From Prototheca cutis (lineage: Eukaryota > Chlorophyta > Trebouxiophyceae > Chlorellales > Chlorellaceae), in the NCBI GenBank assembly GCA_002897115.2, contig BCIH01000013.1, forward strand, positions 191,852 to 255,851: DNA of 64,000 nucleotides. Direction: 5' to 3'. The position numbers were made by a program, and so were the translations under genes. Every line of letters begins with the position of its first letter. The stretch's first letter is position 1. Of this stretch, positions 10,575 to 22,220 are shown piece by piece. The notes below the pieces were generated by a model. It was not told the origin of the DNA. It saw only the letters and a list, made by a program, of their open reading frames with translations, and did not search any database.

Positions 10575-11925
10575 AAACCATTGGGTCCATGCATCAGAAC
10601 ACAGTAGTAGCAGAAACATACGGTCATAGAGTCGAAGAAAACGTGCTCCAACAACATTGGGCACACACAGGGAGGGACAAACTGGCAAGCAGTGCTTGGT
10701 TTCATTTGCATGGACATTCTGGGACCATCAGGTGCCCCAAGAGGTCGACAACAGCACCATGTGCTTGTGCAAGGGCAACGAAATTGGGGAATCACAAGAG
10801 GGAAATTTGAAGTTGGAGCAGCAAAATCTGGCTCTGATCGCCCNTGGACAAGCAAGCTATGTCAGTCAGTTCTGGCATTGGGAGAATTCCTGACAAGAGG
10901 CACATGTGCCTGCCCACCCACTGGGACCGTGGGGGTTTCTTGTCGGGTGATGGCACCGTTCCGAGCCACCAACATGATCAAGGGTTGCACCCCTCAAGGT
11001 TATGAGCACCCAGCACAAATGTCATATCTGGGAAGTCTGCTCTCAGGGGTCCTCACGGCGCGTCTGTCGCAGCGCAGTCCATGCGTTCCCTGCATGGGGC
11101 CACTGCATCGCCGTTGCTCGGGCATTCAACGAGTGGTGTGCTCGAACCGTTCATGCTGCAGGCGCCTGCAGCCGTCGGCTTCAGTGTGAGCATTTGCTCG
11201 GCCGCCGGGGAACCAAGCACCCTGGCAAAAAGGGTCCTCTTGTCAGCTGGGCACAAGAAAAAAGCCCATCGACACAGCACGGCAGGCAACCACGTGCCTC
11301 TCTCGACTGCATGCACAAGATCAATGTCACACTTAAAACGACATGGCGTCCCGACACCAAGATCTATTCGCCCGGCGCAGCAGCGTCGCGGCACAGGTGA
11401 TGAAGCCCGCTGCAAGCCCGACGGCATGGATCCATGCATGTCCAGGCATATGCCCGACTGGTTGGCAGCCAGAAAGAGCTGTGGCCTCCGACGGGCCAAC
11501 CCTGTCCTTGGTGCTGGGCTGGGCCGTTCCAGATCCCAGGGGCCGAGTTCCACGCACCACGTGCACCACAACCCAGGTGGCCCAACAAACCCTCCAGAGG
11601 GGCTGGGGCCACCTGCGGCTCGGCACATGGTCGACCGGGCATCTCACGTCTCGATTGGGGCGTGAGGTGTTATGTGGCATCCACCGCCGCATCGCTCCGG
11701 TTCCCGTGACTGCAGGCATCGTTCGTTGGCTTGGCAAGCACGTCCAGCCCGGAAAGCTTTGCCAGCAGCTGGCCCGGATTCAGGCGAGCGGGTCGAGGTC
11801 CAAAGGCTACGCGAATTGCCCTTCAGCAGTAATACGCGCTGCTGTCATCTCTTGTCCCGCTGCAAAAGGGCGGCAGGGCGGCCGGCATGCCGGGGCGCTG
11901 GCTCGCATTGTCCCAGCTCTCCTCC

Positions 11926-12379
11926 TCAAATGGTGCCTTGAGGCAAGGGCCGGGACAATGCAGGGCCATGCCCGGGCATGGCCTCTCTTTGGCGCAGGAT
12001 GATCTCTTCAAAAAAGGCCTGCGGCAGACAGATGCAGGGGAGTGTGCTGTGTGGCAGATCGCCACAAAGAGAGGGGGGGCGCAGAGGGACAGCTGGTGTC
12101 TCACGAGAGCACACGCTCCCGCCCCACGTCACGCACCTCTTGGATGTGGGGCCACGGGCACCGCACCGGGTCCCAGACGTAGCCCGGCGGGATGAAGTCG
12201 AAGAAACACACGCGCACGCATTCCAGATTGCACGCATCGCCATACTGCAGCGTGGCGTACCTCACGGCCGCCGCAAATGCCTCGATCAGCCTGTGACAAG
12301 CAGGGGTGCAGCCAGCGTGTCGGCCGACCACATGGCCCCTGCCGCTCAGCAGGCGTACTCACCAGACTCGGGTTGACAT
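11926..12379 (-). CDS. Three small exons: separate 87-residue gene, or 3' end of the SR-like gene
   Basis: Two coding exons are clear: 12137-12290 and 11926-12018, joined in phase 0. They encode LIEAFAAAVRYATLQYGDA, NLECVRVCFFDFIPPGYVW, DPVRCPWPHIQE and AFFEEIILRQREAMPG, ending at a stop at 11926. Two 5' solutions fit equally in phase. (a) A separate gene with a 17-nt first exon 12363-12379 (ATG then a strong CTG|GTGAGT donor), product 87 residues. (b) Splicing from GA|GTACGG at 12427 inside the upstream gene, which would extend that protein. In (a) the ATG overlaps the upstream stop (TAATG), which is unusual, and GTACGG donors are used in SPB1 and RRF here, so I lean slightly to (b). Function unknown; two Cys-rich aromatic stretches are the only marked feature. 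Confidence 0.5.
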
Positions 12380-15300
12380 TACACCACAGACGACACCAAC
12401 CAAATAACTCCCTCTCCCCGCCCGTACTCTCTCGGCACGCTCGTCCTAAACTCGCCCAGCGTCACATCGCNNGGCACAACCGCTTGCCCCACGTCGTGGA
12501 CTTGCGCTTCCTCGGCCGGAGGAGGCCCCCTGTCCGCGGCCTCTGTCACGCCGTCACCACCGGCGGCAGCAACCGGTTGACCTGCTGACTCATCGTGGCG
12601 CCAGGGAGCAGCCTCCATGTCCACAGCAGAAACCGGCAGCTCCATGGTTGTTTGCGGAGGCTCAGCGGCAGTCTGTGGCGGCCAGGTGGGTGGCTCGACG
12701 GTGGTTGGGGCCGTGCCCAAGGGAAGCTCGGTTGAGACCAGGGCTGCACGCAAAGATGATTCCATAGTGCTTGGTATCACGCTCACGGATGACTCGACAT
12801 CCAGACGCGCCTCGACGGGCATCTGGAATAGGGGCTGCGCTGCATCATCAATGCGGTCAGCGGCGTGCTCCGGCACGATCTCTGTGGAAGGTGGCACGGT
12901 TTGGTCTTGAGGTGCGGACGTGGGTGGGCTAGGGGAGACCGGCCCTCGCTTGGTACCCGGCTCTGTTTGTCGGCCGTCGGCGGCTGCCGCATCAATTGTC
13001 GCAGTTTCCAGAACGTCGGACGCCGCCNGGACAGCCAGTCCAGCTGCCTGGGGGGCATCCCGCCCCGCCTGGGCTTCAGACCTGCTGGGGGCGGTTGCCT
13101 CTGGGTCTTGCCGCACTGCTCCACCAGCAGCCTCGACGAGAGCGTGACTCGTCTCCCCCATGCCTTCCCCCATGCCTTCCGGCGGTGCTCGAGGCAGGTC
13201 GCGCGCAGTCCCAGCGGACGCTCCCGGTCGAGGCACGCCCTGCGCAGCTGCCAGCCCGGATGACCCAGGATTCAGCGCCGAGGCCCTGGCATTAGTGCTG
13301 GAATCAAGATTCCCTGCCGAGGGTGTTGCACTCGGAACAGATCGGCGCAGCGCCGGCGTCGGATCTTCTGGAGCGTCAGGTCCAGGTGCCCTGGCCACCG
13401 AGGACGTCACCTCTCCCCCCCCCGCACCATCGTCACAGCCGCCGGTCTGTGCGGTGGTTTCCAGGCTGGGCGTCGTCGTGGATACGAGCGACGGCTCCGT
13501 TGTCGCGTGCGATGCGGCCGTCTCCTCTGAAGTCTCCACGATCGTCGACGCCAGGGACGTGGACGTCAAGCGCNACGGCTTCGTCTCGTGATGAGACACG
13601 CCACTGAGGGAACCGGCCACCGTGTCCGCTGGTGGCGGCTGGGCTGGGCCCAGACTCCCGGGCGACCGTTCTCGCACCGGCTGCGTGGAAAGGTCGGCGC
13701 TGCAGAGTGTCTCCAGCTTCGANGCAGGTGCCCTGCGCTCCAGTGGAGCCAGTGGCGATGCTGCTGCTGTCCTCTCCAGCACCGGCATTACGACTCTCAG
13801 CGACACGGGATCGCTGGGCGGGTGCGCGTTGTCCCGCGGGTCTTCTTGAACGGCCGGTGGCATCCAGGGCGAGCCAGCGCCCAATCCTTGCAGCATGACC
13901 CACCGCACGGGGCCCTCCCCGCGCTGCTGGCCACCGGGTGACGACGGTCTGCTTGGCGGCCGACCGATGTCATCTGTGCCAGGTATCTGCGCCGCAGTGA
14001 GCTCACTGTTTCTTCGCACCTCGGCGCTGACAGTGCCGGCAGATGCGCCCTCAGGACCGGTCCTCATGTCCCGGGTGATGGTGCGCGTCGTCCGCCCGCT
14101 GACCACAAAGTGCTCTGCGGCGCCAGAGGGTAGCACCGTTGCGTGGTGTTCCTGGTCGCTGCTGCTGCCTGCGTGCCTGTCACGTATGATCGTGTGCACG
14201 ATGCCGCCGCCGATGTGCAGTGGCTCGTCACCGTACGCATCATTGATCCCACCTTCCCGGTTCCTGTCGCGGATGATGGTTCGCACGATGCCCGTGCCGG
14301 ATCCATGTGCGGCCAGACCGTGTGCGGCCAGATCATGTCCCTCCACACCGTGCACATCCGTTGGCAGACCGCCGGGTGTCCAACCCTCACCGGGTTGACC
14401 CTCCGCGCGATGGAGGCCGGCGTGTTCTCGCTCGGTGCCCCGTTCCCCCCGCATCGGCGACGCCGGATGGGACTCGCTTCTCCGCGAGACCTTGATGGCC
14501 ACCTGCCCGTCCCTGTCCTTGAGGAAGGCCCGACGCTGGACCGGCGACGACGGCCCGTCGACGTCCTTTCCATCAGGCCCAGCCCGCCCGTGCCACGGCT
14601 GGTGGCTNCCGCTGCTGCCGTTGTCGGCATGGCCATCGTCGCGCACATGCCCCCGATCCTTTGAGCCAAACCTTCCACCCCGCCGCCCAGCGCCACGGCC
14701 GCGCAACCGCAACTCCCTCCTCCGGCCGCGGCCCCCTGCACACGGGTGCGTGGTCATGGTCAAGGACAAACGGCGGCGAAAGGCAAGGCAGGAAGCGGTT
14801 CAGAAGTGCACCTGTTACTCCATGACAGAAGCAAGCTGGTGGGACGCAGTGCCCCCACCTCCCTTTTGCCCATCGAGCGATGCATGTCAACCATGCTGGC
14901 CGTCATATGGGGATTTCTGAAGTCCCCAGGGCCGTGCGTACAGCATCGGCAGCAGCACCGACAGACACCCCCCTTGATCGGCAAGCTGCTAGACCGCGCA
15001 CAAAGCGGGCGTGCCCCGGACACAGCACACAGTGCGCGGTCCCCCGGGCATGTGTCATTGCAGGGCCAGCATGTGCTGCAAAGGCCCGCCACCCAAGCAG
15101 CAGCAGCTTGCATTTCTCCTGCACAATCCCCCCCACCCCGACTCACCGCGGACATTCTGGTAGCGTGGATGGATTGCACGCTGGCGCTCTGTTGCTCTCC
15201 AGGTGTCCTCTTCGTGCCGCGCACCGCTCGCCTGCCTCTTTGCATCTGCCGGCTTGGGCCTGTGCTCGGCGCCCTGCACTTGGCCTGTCCCAGAAGGCGC

Positions 15301-16398
15301 AGCACCCGTTTCCGCTCCGGCAGCGCCCGCCGACGCGTCGGGCCCCCCGCCATTGCGCACAGTAAAAACGGCGNTGAACGCGCTGTGGCCGTCCTTGGTG
15401 GGGGGGTGCGCTGCCTCCAGCCGCTGCTGCTTCGCAGACCGATCGTCGTCACGGGCGCGGTGGGCCGGGGATGACGACCATCCGGTTTCCCGCCCTTTCT
15501 CCGCTGTCGAGTCGCGGTGCTCAGTGGGACGCGAGTCTGTTCGTCGCGGCGGCGACACGGCGCGGGGCCGTGGCGGCCGCGGACCCGGCGAACTCGACCT
15601 GGGATCTTCGCGGTGGTCAGACCGTGCCACAGGTCTGTTGGAGAGGATCGACCGCGGGTGGGATGCGGTCGCTGATCTCGGCGCCGGCGACCGTGACCTC
15701 GCGGACAAGCGCGGCGCCGGCGACCGAGACCTTGTCAATGCACTAATCCGGCGCGGGTGGCGGGGACTCGGCGCCGGAGAGCGCGCACTCACTGGACCCA
15801 AGCCCCCATCCCCTCGTTGCCGCGGCGAGCTCGGGCCTGTGGTTGTCGAGCGCTCCTTCCCGGGTGAGCGGGGCCTCGAGGTGGAGCGGTCCCCCATGGG
15901 CGACCGTGCTCCCAACGGAGCCGTGGACTGGCCAGGGCGTGGCCTGGATAATGGCACGTGGTGCTCCTTTGGTGCTTTCCCCATGTCTCTGCGGGAGACT
16001 GGGGCGGGGGGCGAGTCCTTGATCAGGTCTTCTCCCCGCCAAGGATGCTCCTGCCGCTCCTGCTGCCGCTGGGCCCGGGCTGCATCCTCCGTCCTGTCGT
16101 AGGCCATGATGCGCTGCCTAAGGATATCCATATCCTTCTGCATCTTCGCATACTTGTCGGCCGCCCAGCGCATGTCAAGGTTGTCCACCTGGCTCCGCAA
16201 GTCGCGGAGCCGGGAGGCCCAGGTACCCGCCCGTTTCTCCCCCCGCTTCTGGCCTGCGAGATCCAGGGGAGGTGACAGTGCAGGCATGGAGTCATGTCCG
16301 TGCGACTGGAAAGGATCAGTGCGCCTTGAACTGGCCCCGCGCGTACCGGCCTCATCTTCATCAAAGTCGATGAGGATGCGGGGCGACTGCCGACCCAT
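12379..16398 (-). CDS. Large intrinsically disordered SR-like protein
   Basis: Two exons, 15147-16398 and 12379-14735, join in phase (GTC CGC G|GG) to give 1202 residues, or about 1268 if the small 3' exons at 11926-12290 belong to it. The N-terminus has an acidic patch (RILIDFDEDEAG) and a coiled-coil stretch (LRDLRSQVDNLDMRWAADKY, MQKDMDILRQRIM). Residues about 150-330 are rich in RS, RSP and SP dipeptides (RSRSPAPR repeats). Exon 2 opens with an RG-rich run (GGRGRRRELRLRGRGAG) and then has three related blocks, GIVRTIIRDRN, GIVHTIIRDRH and RTTRTITRDM; the rest is Ser/Thr/Pro/Glu-rich low complexity. SP/RS dipeptides suggest a phosphorylated nuclear RNA-processing factor, which is inference. 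No RRM or other folded domain is seen. Start chosen at the first ATG in frame; a GTG lies just upstream. Confidence 0.6.
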
Positions 16399-17400
16399 CG
16401 GGATCACGCCGCCGCTGCAGGGAACCGACCCTTCTTCATCCCGGTAAAACTTTCATTGCAGCAGGTCTTGCCCGCCTGACCAGCTGTGGCACGACGAGAG
16501 GCACCCAGCCCGTCTTGCGCCGAGTAGTCAATTACAGTAACCGCCGTGCTACTCCAACATGCTGGTTAGCGGCCCAGTCCCGAGACACCTGCAAGGATCA
16601 AAAGTGCATGTGTGTGCCTATCTAATCGACCTTTCAACTCCCTTCCGAATGACCCCGACAGGCGGGGGGGGGGGGGGGGGGGTGGAACCGGCTTCGGGCG
16701 TGGACACAAGAAATGCTTGCGGGGAGCCTGGGCCATGCAAGGGAGTTTTCTCAGGAGTTTCTCAGGGTGGGGTCCTGGCAGCCGCACACAGGCCAATACT
16801 CTCCAGCAGGCGCACATGCCCTAGCCCCGAGCTCAGGCTTGCACACCGCGTTTTCACCAGCTAAATTCACGTGGTTGTGCGGCTGTCGGCTGTTTTGGAA
16901 TAGGTAGCGGGTTCATGTCCTGAGGCAGGCAACAGGCGGGCACCTGTTGTCGCGTCCTTGCCCTGACAGGTGCCATGCCAACGGCGATGGTCCGAGGTTG
17001 CAGCTCCCGCTGTGCGACAGTCTGCTGCACCAGTGCATGATCACGTCCGGCATGGAAGGACACGGAGGACTATCATCCATGCAGCGTTGGATGAAGCGAC
17101 GGGTGGTCAACAATGAAATGCCCTTTCTTGCAGCCCTTGAATGTTACAATTCAACGCATCCGATGTGGGATTCCCGGAGCTCATGATATGGCGAATGAAG
17201 TCCTGCCTTTTTTGCCTTCAGGGACTCTCCCTATGCCAGTCAGGGCAGGGGTCTCCATGTACCTCCGGGGACCATCTCCACACCTCGGCAGAACAGTTCC
17301 CGCGCAAAGGGGCCTGGACCTCGGAAGCATGACAAAAAGCCCGGACTTGCGCGCAAGCTTTCGTCAGACCGCCATCCAAGCTAAACGTAGAACACTCATC
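16399..17400. other. Intergenic region with poly-G tract
   Basis: 1.0 kb between the divergent starts of the SR-like gene and TOM22. Contains a run of 19 G (16664-16682). No convincing gene, RNA or repeat; short open frames on both strands lack domains. Confidence 0.4.
16664..16682. repeat. Poly-G homopolymer, 19 nt
   Basis: Uninterrupted run of G in intergenic DNA. Confidence 0.85.
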
Positions 17401-17771
17401 ATGGCGGGTTCTGCGGCCGGGAGCAACCCCTTGGTCGGGGCGTCCTACAAGCTCTGGAAGCTCACCCGCAGCACGGGTGCGCGCCAGGGCCCGTGACGAG
17501 GACCGCGGATCGCGATGCCCGTCGGGCATGCATGTATTGGCATGGGATTGCAATGTACGGCGCCTGGGATGGCAGCGATATGGCGCGGACCAGGCAGCCA
17601 GCGCTTCCCATCACCCTACTCCCCGCAGGCAAGGCCGCTTGGATCGCCGGTACCACCTTCCTCGTCCTGTTCGTTCCCTTCATCATCGAGATGGACCGCG
17701 AGGCGCAGCTTATGGAAATCGAGAACCAGCAGCTCGGTGCCCTGACCGGCCCTGCCCCCGCTGCCAAGTGA
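17401..17771 (+). CDS. TOM22: Mitochondrial outer-membrane import receptor TOM22 (plant TOM9 type)
   Basis: Two exons, 17401-17476 and 17629-17771, joined as ACG G|GC to give 72 residues. The central segment STGKAAWIAGTTFLVLFV and the following PFIIEMDREAQLMEIENQ are the signature of plant TOM9/TOM22: a basic edge, one membrane span and a short acidic tail. TOM22 anchors the TOM complex and docks presequences. Yeast and animal TOM22 carry a long acidic cytosolic domain; as in land plants this protein lacks it, which supports a green-lineage host. Confidence 0.9.
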
Positions 17772-17917
17772 TTGGCCCCGCAGGCTTGCTTCACTGTGGG
17801 AAGGCACCGCTGCATTGTCTGGCGTGACCCTTATCCCTCCTTCGCCGGGCACAGTTCGCCAACAATTACGTAAATACCGTGCGATTACCGCGTTTTCATA
17901 CATCACAGAGCATTGCC

Positions 17918-18286
17918 ATGGCCTCATCGGCCGCCCCCGTGCTGCATCTGTACCGCCGGCTGCTGCGGCTGCACGCGCGCGTGCTGCCGCCGCCCATGCG
18001 GGAGTTGGGCAACACGTACATCCGCGACGAGTTCCGGCGGCACCTGCGTAGCAAGACCACGCCCGCACAGTGGCGCGAGTTCATGGCTGAGTGGGACAGA
18101 TATGCCGGCATGCTGACGGCCGCGCCGGCCTCGGCTGAGGGCGGCGGCGTGGCGGCCATGGACGCGTCGGGCGAGATGCCGCCGGAAGTCATCGAGCAGC
18201 TGAACCCGGACCAGAGGATGCGCCTGCAGCGCCTGCAGCTCGAGGCACAGAAACTCCGCGCCGACCTCCTCAGCGACAAGGAGTGA
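17918..18286 (+). CDS. SDHAF3: Succinate dehydrogenase assembly factor 3 (ACN9), LYR family
   Basis: Single exon, 122 residues. The N-terminal LYRRLLRLHARVLP carries the LYR motif that in this family engages the iron-sulphur cluster transfer machinery; MRELGNTYIRDEFRRHL and the later W-REFMAEW segment match ACN9/SDHAF3. The factor protects and matures the iron-sulphur subunit of complex II in the mitochondrial matrix. Length is typical. The gene lies only 146 bp after TOM22 on the same strand. Nothing is missing from the core motif; the low-complexity stretch around residues 70-85 is variable in the family. Confidence 0.88.
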   Translation: MASSAAPVLHLYRRLLRLHARVLPPPMRELGNTYIRDEFRRHLRSKTTPAQWREFMAEWDRYAGMLTAAPASAEGGGVAAMDASGEMPPEVIEQLNPDQRMRLQRLQLEAQKLRADLLSDKE

Positions 18287-18745
18287 GCGAGGTGTGCTGG
18301 GTTGGGCCAGCAGGCCTCGTGCTTGCTGAGATAATCGATGATGGAGGAGACACTTTGACTGCCAAGGACTGGTGTGCGGCAAGAGCATGGGAGAGCCACG
18401 AAAGCATCCAGTGGAGTTCAGAGACTCTCGCCTTGCTGTGTCTTTGCCGGACCCATTGACCCAGGCTGTGTTGACCTTGCTCTTGTTGTCGATAAACGCT
18501 TTAGTGTATCAGGGACAAGTGCACGGGTACCTCGGCCGTGGCTTTGCATGTCACCTTTTTTTGTCTTTTTTGTGTGGGTGCGGGGGTGGGGGAGGAAACT
18601 TTGCTTCATCTGCAATAAGGCCGTGTTTCAGTGCTGGGCCCAGATCAAGTTTGTGCAGGAACGACCAGGCGTCCTCAAGGAAACAGATATGCATGCCACA
18701 GGGGCGCCCACGCCAGTCGATGGTGTACTCCCGCACCCACACAGC
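18287..18745. other. Convergent intergenic region
   Basis: 459 bp between the SDHAF3 stop and the SPB4 stop; shared 3' flank. No gene or repeat seen. Confidence 0.4.
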
Positions 18746-18928
18746 TCAGTCGTCGCCCAGCATGCGCTGCATCTGCTTGCGCCGCTGTTTCTTTTGCTTG
18801 CGCTTGAGCTTGACCGCGCGGGCCTCCATGGCCTGCGCCAGCTGTCCCTTTGGCATGTCATCCTCGGCTTCGCTGTCGTCGCTCACGCCCAGTGCCACAT
18901 CGAATTCGTGCTGTTCGTTCGTGTGTAT

Positions 18929-18965
<37 letters not shown>

Positions 18966-20582
18966 TGGATGTGACAAGCAAGGGGGTGCAGGCAGGCATC
19001 GTGGGCAGAGTATGCAGGGAGTGCTGGGTCTGCATGGTCTGATGACGCAAGGCAACACCCACCCACACATACATCTCTTCACCTGCGAGATCTTGCCCTT
19101 TTTCAGACGCTTGAGCAGGGCATACTCCCGGGCCAGCTCCTCCCGTTCGTCACGGGCTTCCAGCACGCGGCGCTTGCTGGCAGTCAGGCGTGCACCGGCT
19201 ACGGTGGGGGTGGCAGCAGTGGCAGGCTTTTCCGCGGATTTCTTCTGGCCGGTGGGTCCTGTCGCCGCAGGAGCACCTTCAGCGGCTTCCTCCGCCTGCT
19301 TCTTGCGCAGCAAGGCCTGCCGCTGCTTCTCCCGGGCCTTGTCCTTGAACCGGACTGCGGGCAGGGGAGATGGCACTGTTGGTGTCTATATAGGGAACTG
19401 ACTGGCTTTGGAGTTCGAGGCGGTCCACCTCCCCCCCCCNCCCCACACACACACACACACACAATATGACCCCAGGTCACACCTGTCTCCGGGTCCACAG
19501 CCGACGCCTCGAATCCGTCCAGCCGGTTCTTGCCCTTTTTGATCTCCGGCATGCGCGGCAGTCGCAGCAAGCCAAAGGACGCCGCCAGCTGTCCCAGTGG
19601 AAGCTCCTGCAGGGCATGCATCCCATGGCATGGTGAAGCAACGGGCATGCTGTGGATGAGCATGCCATAAAAGAAACGAACAGAACATGCCCAAACCCAA
19701 ATGACCCCCCCTCCCCCAATCACCCTTGCATCCCACCTGGAGGCGGAGGATGAGGTTGCACTGGTGCTCCTTGTACCCCCGGATGAAGGTAACAAAGGCC
19801 TTGACCGAGGCTTCCATCAGCGCCCGATCCGTCTCGGCGCCCCGCCGCACCACCGCCCGTGCGGCGACACCATCGTGCGGCTCAGGAGCTGCACGCTCGG
19901 TGATGGGAACCTTGCGTCGTCGCAAAAACTCGATATAGCTGTCCTCATGCGGCATCAGGAACACCAGCGCGTTGCCTGGGTTATGTGGCATTTGATGGTG
20001 AGTGGGTCGTCGAGGGGGCCTGGAGAGAGGCTGTGGCCGCGCCAGACAGAATGCAGACCAGGGTGCAGATCTCCTCATCACAGAACACCAACCCCTTTGC
20101 TGTTGGTCCCAGCCTAACAACAATGCTTCCCCCCCAACAACCCCAAAGATTATGACGATCACCCTCCAGCAAGGACCCTCCATAATCACACTCCTGAAAT
20201 TCTAAGAGGGACGCACCGGATCGACCCATGCGGGCTGTGCGGCCGACACGGTGGACAAAGGCGGCCGGGTCCTGGGGCGGGTCTGCCTGTACAATCCACT
20301 GCACGTCCGGGATGTCCAGGCCCCGGGCAGCGACATCCGTGCACAGCAGCGTCCCCGAAGGTGCAGCTGCAAACCCAGCCAANGTCGCCTCGCGCACCGA
20401 CTGCTTCATCCGGCCGTGCATGGCATGCAGCTTGACTGTGCTACCGCTGCCGCTGGGAAGCAGCAGCGGCAGTGCCCGGGCCGCCCAGTCCACGCATGCA
20501 CAGGTAAGGAAATACACAATGACCTTGTCATTGCCATGCGCCTGCAAGCACGGAAAAAGAGGTGGAATTTTATTCCTTGGCG

Positions 20583-20662
<80 letters not shown>

Positions 20663-22220
20663 ACTGTATTTTGTCAGAAGATAGTGCTATCACACAAGAA
20701 CAGCAAACAATGCATCCAAACTAGAACGCGAGCAACAAGCAAGCAGACAAACAGACCTGGAGGAACGCGGCGAGGGCGGCCAGTTTGTCCCCGGCGGGCA
20801 CAACCTGGTAGGTGATGGCCAGGCCTTCGGGCGTGCGCTGCTCCAGCGACTCCTCGTGCCGCAGTGCGGTACCCGCCAGCACCGCCCCACCATTGCCTTG
20901 TCTCCCTGCACCACCGGCAGCGCGAGTGACGGCGACATTGACACGAACGGCGTTGCGCAGGCCCGCCCGCGCGAGCTCCTCGACTGCCTCGGTCTGCGTC
21001 GCGCTAAACAGACCCGTCCGCCGCTGGCGGGGCAGGGTCGCGATCAGCGAGTCCAGCTGCTGCTTGTACCCCATGCCAAGCAGCTGGTCTGCCTCATCCA
21101 AAATAAGCACCTCCACTGTAAATCGGGGGAAGTTGTATTGAGGATTTCTGCTCCTAAAAGACAGTAAGGATGGCCCCCTCTATGCCAGACAAAACACAGA
21201 ATGTACAGTACAGGCGCCATGAACAACAAATGGACATGAGCAAATAAAAGCTTGCCTTTTTTGAGCTCCAGCCAGCCGGCACAGTTTCTTCTTATGTCAT
21301 CCAGGCGGCCGGGCGTGCCGACGAGAAGGTTGGCACCATGCTCCCGCAGCCGGCTGATGTCCTGAGCCAGCTCACTGTGGTGTTTCNCGTGGTTGGGTGG
21401 ACGGGTGGGTGAGCGAGTGCAGGAATGAGTTCAGGCAGTGGCAGTGGCAAACTATGCCACAGACACAGGGACTCCGGCCCTCGAACATCCCGTCCCCGAG
21501 CGGCGCCATGCACTCAGAATTACCCAGCATGGTCCTGCATGATTGCCCTCCATCGCGCAGGCCAGCAACAACAACAAGGCTACTGCCCGTGGCCCTCCCC
21601 ACGCCATCAGGGCCACCCCCGGCCATCCGCACCTTCCGCCCAGCAGCAGGGCGGCCTTCAGCCATGGCAAGGAGGCGATAAAGGGCTCTGCTACAGTGTA
21701 AATCTGTTTGGCCAGCTCGCGCGTAGGCGACACTATCACAGCTCCCACCTTGTTTATCATGGGGGTTTGAAGTAGCGAGGGGTGTCATGGCTTTTTCTTG
21801 TGAGGAAGTTGCCTTTGGGAGAAGCGACCCATCCGTGGCGTGCGTCTTCCCCGCTGTCAAGTGGAAAAGAGTCTCCTGGGCATGCTCCCTCCCATGGCCC
21901 ATGAACACGTTGCTTTCAGCATGCACACAGAACATGCACTCTGAGCATTCCCTCCCTCCATGGCCTCTTGCCTGGTGTTTGCGCAGGGGTTCTTCCAGAC
22001 GGCGTAGGATCTCGATCACGGGAATGACAAAGGCCAGGGTCTTGCCGGAGCCCGTGCAGGCATCCACGGCCACGTCCTTGTGCTTGAGGAACAGCGGGAT
22101 GGTCGCCGTTTGAACGGGCATGGCCTGGGTAAAGTTCAGTGCCTCCAGGACGGCCAGAGTTTCGGGAGCCAGGCAACCCAGCTCCCTAAACCCTTCGCCG
22201 CCGGTGTCGGCCGACGCCAT
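18746..22220 (-). CDS. SPB4: DEAD-box ATP-dependent RNA helicase SPB4 / DDX55
   Basis: Nine exons: 21972-22220, 21633-21748, 21256-21374, 20757-21115, 20217-20541, 19737-19975, 19483-19606, 19083-19354 and 18746-18910; the chain closes in frame at 655 residues. Spb4 is a nucleolar helicase needed for 60S subunit (27S pre-rRNA) maturation. Motifs in order: Q motif region [13 protein letters not shown], motif I ACTGSGKT, Ia SPTRELA, GTPGRL, motif [23 protein letters not shown], and [12 protein letters not shown]. After the helicase core come the DDX55-type segments [16 protein letters not shown] and [13 protein letters not shown] and a basic tail [14 protein letters not shown]. Introns 1 and 3 have GC donors (CAG|GCAAGA at 21971, AAG|GCAAGC at 21255). 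Introns 4 and 8 hold 78- and 36-base homopolymers. One N falls in exon 5. Confidence 0.93.
18929..18964. repeat. Poly-G, 36 nt, in SPB4 intron 8
   Basis: In transcript sense a run of 36 C ending about 18 bases before the acceptor, so it lies where a polypyrimidine tract would. Confidence 0.85.
19444..19463. repeat. (CA)n microsatellite in SPB4 intron 7
   Basis: About 10 CA units preceded by a C run with one N. Confidence 0.8.
20584..20661. repeat. Poly-G, 78 nt, in SPB4 intron 4
   Basis: Longest homopolymer in the window; C-run in transcript sense, about 42 bases before the acceptor at 20542. Confidence 0.85.

Larger units (their letters stand above)
9686..11925. other. Gene-poor accessory stretch with a decayed transposon
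   Basis: 2.2 kb without a convincing intact gene. It contains the TIR element at 9957-10574 (separate entry). Between 10575 and 11925 several frames of 90-220 codons are open on both strands, but none shows a recognisable domain or chained splice sites. Part of this may be further decayed transposon. Confidence 0.45.

Noticed and set aside
11053..11628. RuvC-I-like peptide RIDLGVGTP on the minus strand upstream of the Fanzor remnant
   Set aside because: Tempting as the missing nuclease half, but it lies outside the TIR element, the surroundings do not resemble TnpB/Fanzor, and no splice chain links it to the WNRD segment.
20406..20693. Open frames made of poly-Pro or poly-Gly through the homopolymers
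   Set aside because: They only translate the G/C run inside an intron.
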